Origin: Hedera helix
Lineage: Eukaryota > Streptophyta > Magnoliopsida > Apiales > Araliaceae
NCBI GenBank assembly: GCA_947179155.2
Contig: OX359286.1
Span: 38,184,908 to 38,248,907, forward strand
Direction: 5' to 3'
Length of the DNA stretch: 64,000 nucleotides
In this document: one piece after another, positions 59,601-64,000 of the stretch
Layout of the letters: the number at the start of each line of letters is the position of its first letter
How positions within the stretch are numbered: position 1 is the stretch's first letter
The notes under the pieces: model-generated
What the model saw: the letters and a program-made list of their open reading frames with translations, nothing else
Told to the model about the DNA's origin: nothing
The model's database searches: none
Program-made: the position numbers and the translations under genes

Positions 59601-62600
59601 AGAATAACAGAATTATGAAAAGACCAAATAAGTTTAAAAACTAGTAAAAACTTCAGAAGACTCAAACATGTCTTTTTAGATCTCTTTTTGGCTTAAAAAT
59701 GGCCGAAGGTGATGAATTTTGAACTTTCATTGAAAGTTTTGATGTGATATGTTATATACTACGTAACTCCCAAATGATTAATTAAAAGTTATGATCAAAA
59801 CAAGATTATTATTTTTTTCTGTCCTTTCTTTGTGCACCGTGTCACTTTTGTAGTAAGACACAGTGATTTTTGAACAAGGAACTGATGGACAGCAAGTGGC
59901 AATGGTTCAATTATTTGCAAAATGCAGTAACCTTTCTCCCTTCCTAAGGATAGAGTAAAGTAGTTTATTTTCCTATATCTGAAAAAAAGAAGACTTATTT
60001 GGGATAGAAAAACATGCCATCAATGTCATGATCCAAAGTAACCAGCGAATTGGGGTACATATGTCTTATGTATATAGGCTTGTAATAATATTTACTATAA
60101 AGTAGCTAGGGAGTCCAATATTGGGTGGCTTATGATCAGCATTAAACTAGTATAGTTCCATGCATGTTAACTAGTCTAGAAGGCTTTTTCGCAAATCAAG
60201 TTTCACTTGGTCTTTAAATTTTGAAAAGTAATATCTGGCAGTAAGAATTTTTGTGTGTGTTATGTTTAGAACTTATAAAACACACGGAAAGAAAAGAAAA
60301 AAAAGAGAGAAAATTGAAATCCAAAAACTATATATTGACAGTTTTGTTGTTCAATATATATCTTTCATTTATGAGTGAGTAATTGTCAAAGATTTGGTTT
60401 CGATCAGTTTACTCGGTGCCTTTAATAATTTTGAAAGGCTGCATGCATGCATGAACCTATGACATAATAATGGAGGCGATAACATGAAAGTTGTAAAATG
60501 TTTCCGCTACTATTCGACCTATAATTAGCCAAGTACGGTTTAAGATTTCAAACATTCCTCCCTCAGTAAATGAAAGTTCTATATGTAAAACAGTTGGTGT
60601 GAATACTTATCATCAAATAATAAACTTGATTCCTAGTGTGTTTATATTATCTATATTCTTCCTTATTTGTATGACAATTGTGTTATATTTAATTTCTGAA
60701 TTTTTTTCTCAAGGTTGAGTTGGGGGAATTATGATGCGCAAACAATGGTTGATGCAAATTTGAAAGATATTGTCAATAATAATTGATTTTCACTGATTTT
60801 TATTCTTTATTGCTTTCAGTACTACAGAGACAATAGAACGGTACTTGAAGAATGCCAAGAACCTAGAAACACGCAAAAGTGCAGCAGCTGAAGAACATAT
60901 GCAGGTTAGCAATTCTTTTCCCAATACTGTTAGCCAGCAACTGATGCTTTTTGTATCACTTTCGAGATCTATTTCATTATATAGTAGCCAAGTACTAATG
61001 TTTAAAAGTCAATATTGTTGCGTTTACAATACTTATATCCCCATGGCTTTGGTACCATGTTGTCGGGATTGAATCATATATGAGTGGGTTCGACCAATTA
61101 CGACATAGTAGTTGTTCTTTGGAAGTCAATTGTAATGTGTAATTGAATTTGGAGATTTAAATCTGGTCTTGGATTTGTCTAAATTTTAGTCATGGGTTTG
61201 AGCCTAAATTATAACATGTAGGTCTTTTCTAGTTGCTATATAAATAATATGCATATGGAGCATGTAAAACACACATATGAATACATTAGACATACATGAT
61301 TAATCACAATTTAATGAACTTAAATATATTGTGTCATTAATTTTTCGTTCTTGTTTAATGTCTATTAGATTGTTTGTCATATTCGATTTTAAATTTAGCA
61401 CTTGTTAACAAGATTGATTGTCAAACGCGGATATTTGATAGGCTATTCATGCACACCATATCCCTAGTGTTGCATGCATAATTGATATGATAAAGAAGCA
61501 TTACGTACATAATTCCTTGAATTTTGTGCTCTTGCAAGTTTTCAATTTTGTGCAACTTCCCTTATTAATTTGTTTTCGCTTGCTACAAGGAAGCCTCTTC
61601 AACTTTATAGCCACATGAATGCACATATATGCACCAGAATTGATCAGATCCCTTGTTTACTTGAATTAATAATAACTCTAAAATTATCAACATTATGTAT
61701 ACTTTGTGCTAAAGCATATTGCATTTATCATGAAACGTGTTTTGTGTATATATATATAACTCTCGTGAAAAGCAGTACTGGTTAATCTACTTGTACATGC
61801 AGCATCTGGAAGAAGAGACGGCAATGATGACCAAGAAGATTGAGGATCTTGAAGAGCGTAAAAGGTATGAAAGAACAAAATTTTAGATCTTATTGACCAG
61901 CTGCTCATATATATTTAGATATTGTTAATAGGAATTAAGCTGAACTTAATTATAGAAGCTAACACATATATTAATGCAGAAAGCTCTTAGGGTTTGGTTT
62001 GGAGAAATACACTACAGATGAGCTACAAGAGATACAAACGCATTTAGATCAAAGTTTAAGCAATATTAGGGCAAGAAAGGTATGAACACACCAGTATATA
62101 TATATATATATATATATTCGTAGGCATATTTCAAATATAAAGAAATATTAACCACTCAATTCTGTGTGTTCATTTTTCAGCACCAGTTGTTTAAGCAGAA
62201 GATTGAGCAGCTGAAGGAAGAGGTACATATTTGTATGTGTTTGTATATACATGTGTAAAAGCTGAAATGGTGACATTTTCCCTCTATTAAAATTTTTATT
62301 TGTTCTACAAAAACGAGTTCTCTACAATAATAATAGTTTAAAATAAAGACGTTCTCATTTAACCATCAAATTTTGCATTTTCTTGCCACTACTTTTAAAC
62401 TAATACTCCATACTAACTAATTATTTTCAGGCCTAAATTTAAAAATAAAATAAAAATCAACTTTAATATTTGCAGATTTTGTAAATGATATTCTTCTTGG
62501 GAATCAGACTGAATATATAAAAAGTGTACAGATTATATACACAGCATGAACACTAACTAATATTTATTGCTTTGATCATGACAAATTCAGGAGAGAAGCT

Positions 62601-62991
62601 TAGCCAAAGAAAATGCAGAATTACAGAAGAAGGTTGGTTTGTGACTTCAGTAGAGTTACATATTCCGTTTATATATGACAATCACAGTGCTTAATGAATA
62701 ATAATCTTATTATATACTTCTTCCTGCGTCCAACTTAATATATACTAATACAACGTAGATTATTTTTGTCGTCACGTTCTAAAATTCGTACCCAAAATCA
62801 TGATATATTATTACTTATAATATTCATTCAACCCCTGGTTCCACATGTGTATATACTAACCCAAGATTTTAATTAATTGATTTCAGTGTAATGGGTTAGA
62901 AAAAACCCCCCTGGAAATTACATGGCAAGAAGTGCCGAATAGAGAAATCCCGGACGTGGTGACACAATTGTTCATAGGGCCGCCTAGCTAA
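56665..62991 (+). CDS. SOC1/AGL42-like MIKC-type MADS-box transcription factor, 206 aa
   Basis: Seven exons: 56665-56849, 60820-60904, 61803-61864, 61980-62079, 62181-62222, 62591-62632, 62887-62991; in-frame sum 621 bp. The MADS domain (1-60) begins MVRGKTEMKRIENTTSRQVT and includes KRRSGLLKKAFELSVLCDAE. The I region has TETIERYLKNAKN. The K domain (about 86-170) has MMTKKIEDLEERKRKLLGFG, ELQEIQTHLDQSL and NIRARKHQLFKQKIEQLKEE. The short C-terminus ends VVTQLFIGPPS, a variant of the SOC1 motif (EVETQLFIGLP). Family role: a nuclear DNA-binding dimer at CArG boxes, in flowering-time, meristem or floral-organ ageing control. The 3.97-kb intron 1 is typical of MIKC genes, where regulatory elements often reside. 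Members of the AGL42/71/72 subgroup are the closest by eye; the exact orthologue is unsure. Confidence 0.93.
58800..59560. other. Unassigned insertion-like block in MADS-box intron 1
   Basis: This stretch is less AT-rich and more complex than the surrounding intron. It carries a run of 13 G (59190-59202) followed at once by ATATTTATAGAG, a TATA-like promoter motif, and stretches such as CTCGGGGTCTCAGCG. It resembles a retrotransposon LTR or leader region, but I found no TG...CA ends with a target duplication. Confidence 0.4.
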
Positions 62992-64000
62992 AATTAAGAT
63001 GAAATGTGATCATCTAATTGTGATCATTTTTGTGTTTATGTACTTCCAAATGAGAATTGTCAAGCTAAATAATTCTGGTGTGATACGTACATGCACCATT
63101 AATAAAGTCCGTACTGTTAGATAATATTTGATGCATGAGATGTGCACGTAACTTTTATATTCCATTATTAATCATCAAAATTCAGCAATATCTCAAGGAC
63201 ATGGCGGGCTAGTGGCAACCTATGACTAATCCTATTATTGGGGAAAAAAAGAGATGACGCCGTGAAGGAGAAGGAGAAGGATAGAGAGGAGAGAATTTTA
63301 ATTCAAGAGATGTTGCCCTCACTAAGTGCACATGTTGTTGTAGACTGGGATATATAATCATTCAAACTTCAAATCTTAAACTTTTTATTGATATCAAATT
63401 TGTTATTTTAGCAATTTCGTTAATACCAATTTTGTTATTAATTCCACTATTTAATTAATCATAATCATGTTATTTTGACTGTTATCGATCCACAACCACA
63501 ATCATATTTTTTTCTTATACTTTTTTAGTTTATCAAAAAAAAGATTAGCAGAGCAATAATTACGTTATCAGAGCAATAAGTGTTATTAAACAAATTTAAG
63601 TATCATTAAAACAAGTGTAAAAATATCGTTAAATATATATTTATTCTGTTAATATAATTATTATTCTAACATTATCATCTCTCATAAAAAAAAATCATCT
63701 TTCTTTATATTGTTTTTACTTGGCGAGTACTTTTGTTACAAAAGAAAAATTACATCGTCTAAGTGAGACTTTGAAAGCCTAATTACTTAAAAGACGAACT
63801 TCCCAATTAATTTGCAGTTACAATTATGTTACTGATTTCCCAATTAATTGCAGTTGCAATTATTTTTCCGTGTGGACCATGTGCACCCGAGAATATTTGT
63901 CCTAATGAGCTCTACATCCATCGATAAGTATATAAGTACATAATATTTAAATAATATATTTATTTTAATTAATTATTAAAAAATAAATTTTAATATTGAA
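62992..64000. other. 3' flank of the MADS-box gene and intergenic end of the window
   Basis: The 3' UTR of the MADS-box gene should occupy the first few hundred bases (AATAAA-like motif at about 63101). The rest is AT-rich with no recognised gene or repeat; GGAGAAGGAGAAGGA at about 63266 is a short purine tract. Confidence 0.45.

Noticed and set aside
1..64000. A new multi-gene system
   Set aside because: The intact genes are ordinary, independent plant genes on different pathways; adjacency alone does not support a system.

Overview
This is a window of plant nuclear DNA, almost certainly from a eudicot. It is AT-rich, its genes are split by GT-AG introns, and much of the rest is made of transposon remains. 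The families support this: a class II KNOX gene, a SOC1-clade MADS-box gene, a plant UDP-rhamnose enzyme, a plant-type C2 phospholipase D and a MINDY deubiquitinase with a long plant-style linker. I cannot name the species. Nothing bacterial or viral was seen, and I see no operon-like or new defence system.

Layout. 1-560 is the end of a CACTA transposon that runs off the left edge. 2276-4216 (+) is an intronless MOCOS-like PLP-enzyme gene. 6239-10421 is a short hAT-type element split by a 2.85-kb solo LTR (6869-9714) with internal tandem arrays; both layers keep target-site duplications. 11450-12388 is a broken HMG-CoA synthase copy that still shows intron positions. 13697-15202 (-) is an intact two-exon NRS/ER (UDP-rhamnose synthase) gene. 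16115-19558 is a decayed hAT transposon with a perfect 8-bp target duplication. It lies 34 bp beyond the stop codon of a phospholipase D pseudogene (19593-26672, -), which has many stops and frameshifts and also holds a 376-bp hAT MITE. 28391-33311 (-) is an intact five-exon KNAT7-type gene. 39134-49340 (-) is an intact twelve-exon MINDY-family deubiquitinase ending in a CaaX box; its largest intron holds a Pack-MULE-like element carrying an EXO70 exocyst fragment. 56665-62991 (+) is an intact seven-exon SOC1/AGL42-like MADS-box gene with a 4-kb first intron. The remaining intergenic DNA holds MITEs, (AT)n runs and unassigned AT-rich sequence.

The five apparently intact genes work in different pathways (PLP enzyme of unknown substrate, cell-wall precursor synthesis, wall transcription, ubiquitin removal, flowering control) and are independent transcription units. 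Exon borders come from splice-site reading and frame checks by eye; each intact spliced gene gave an uninterrupted reading frame of whole codons.
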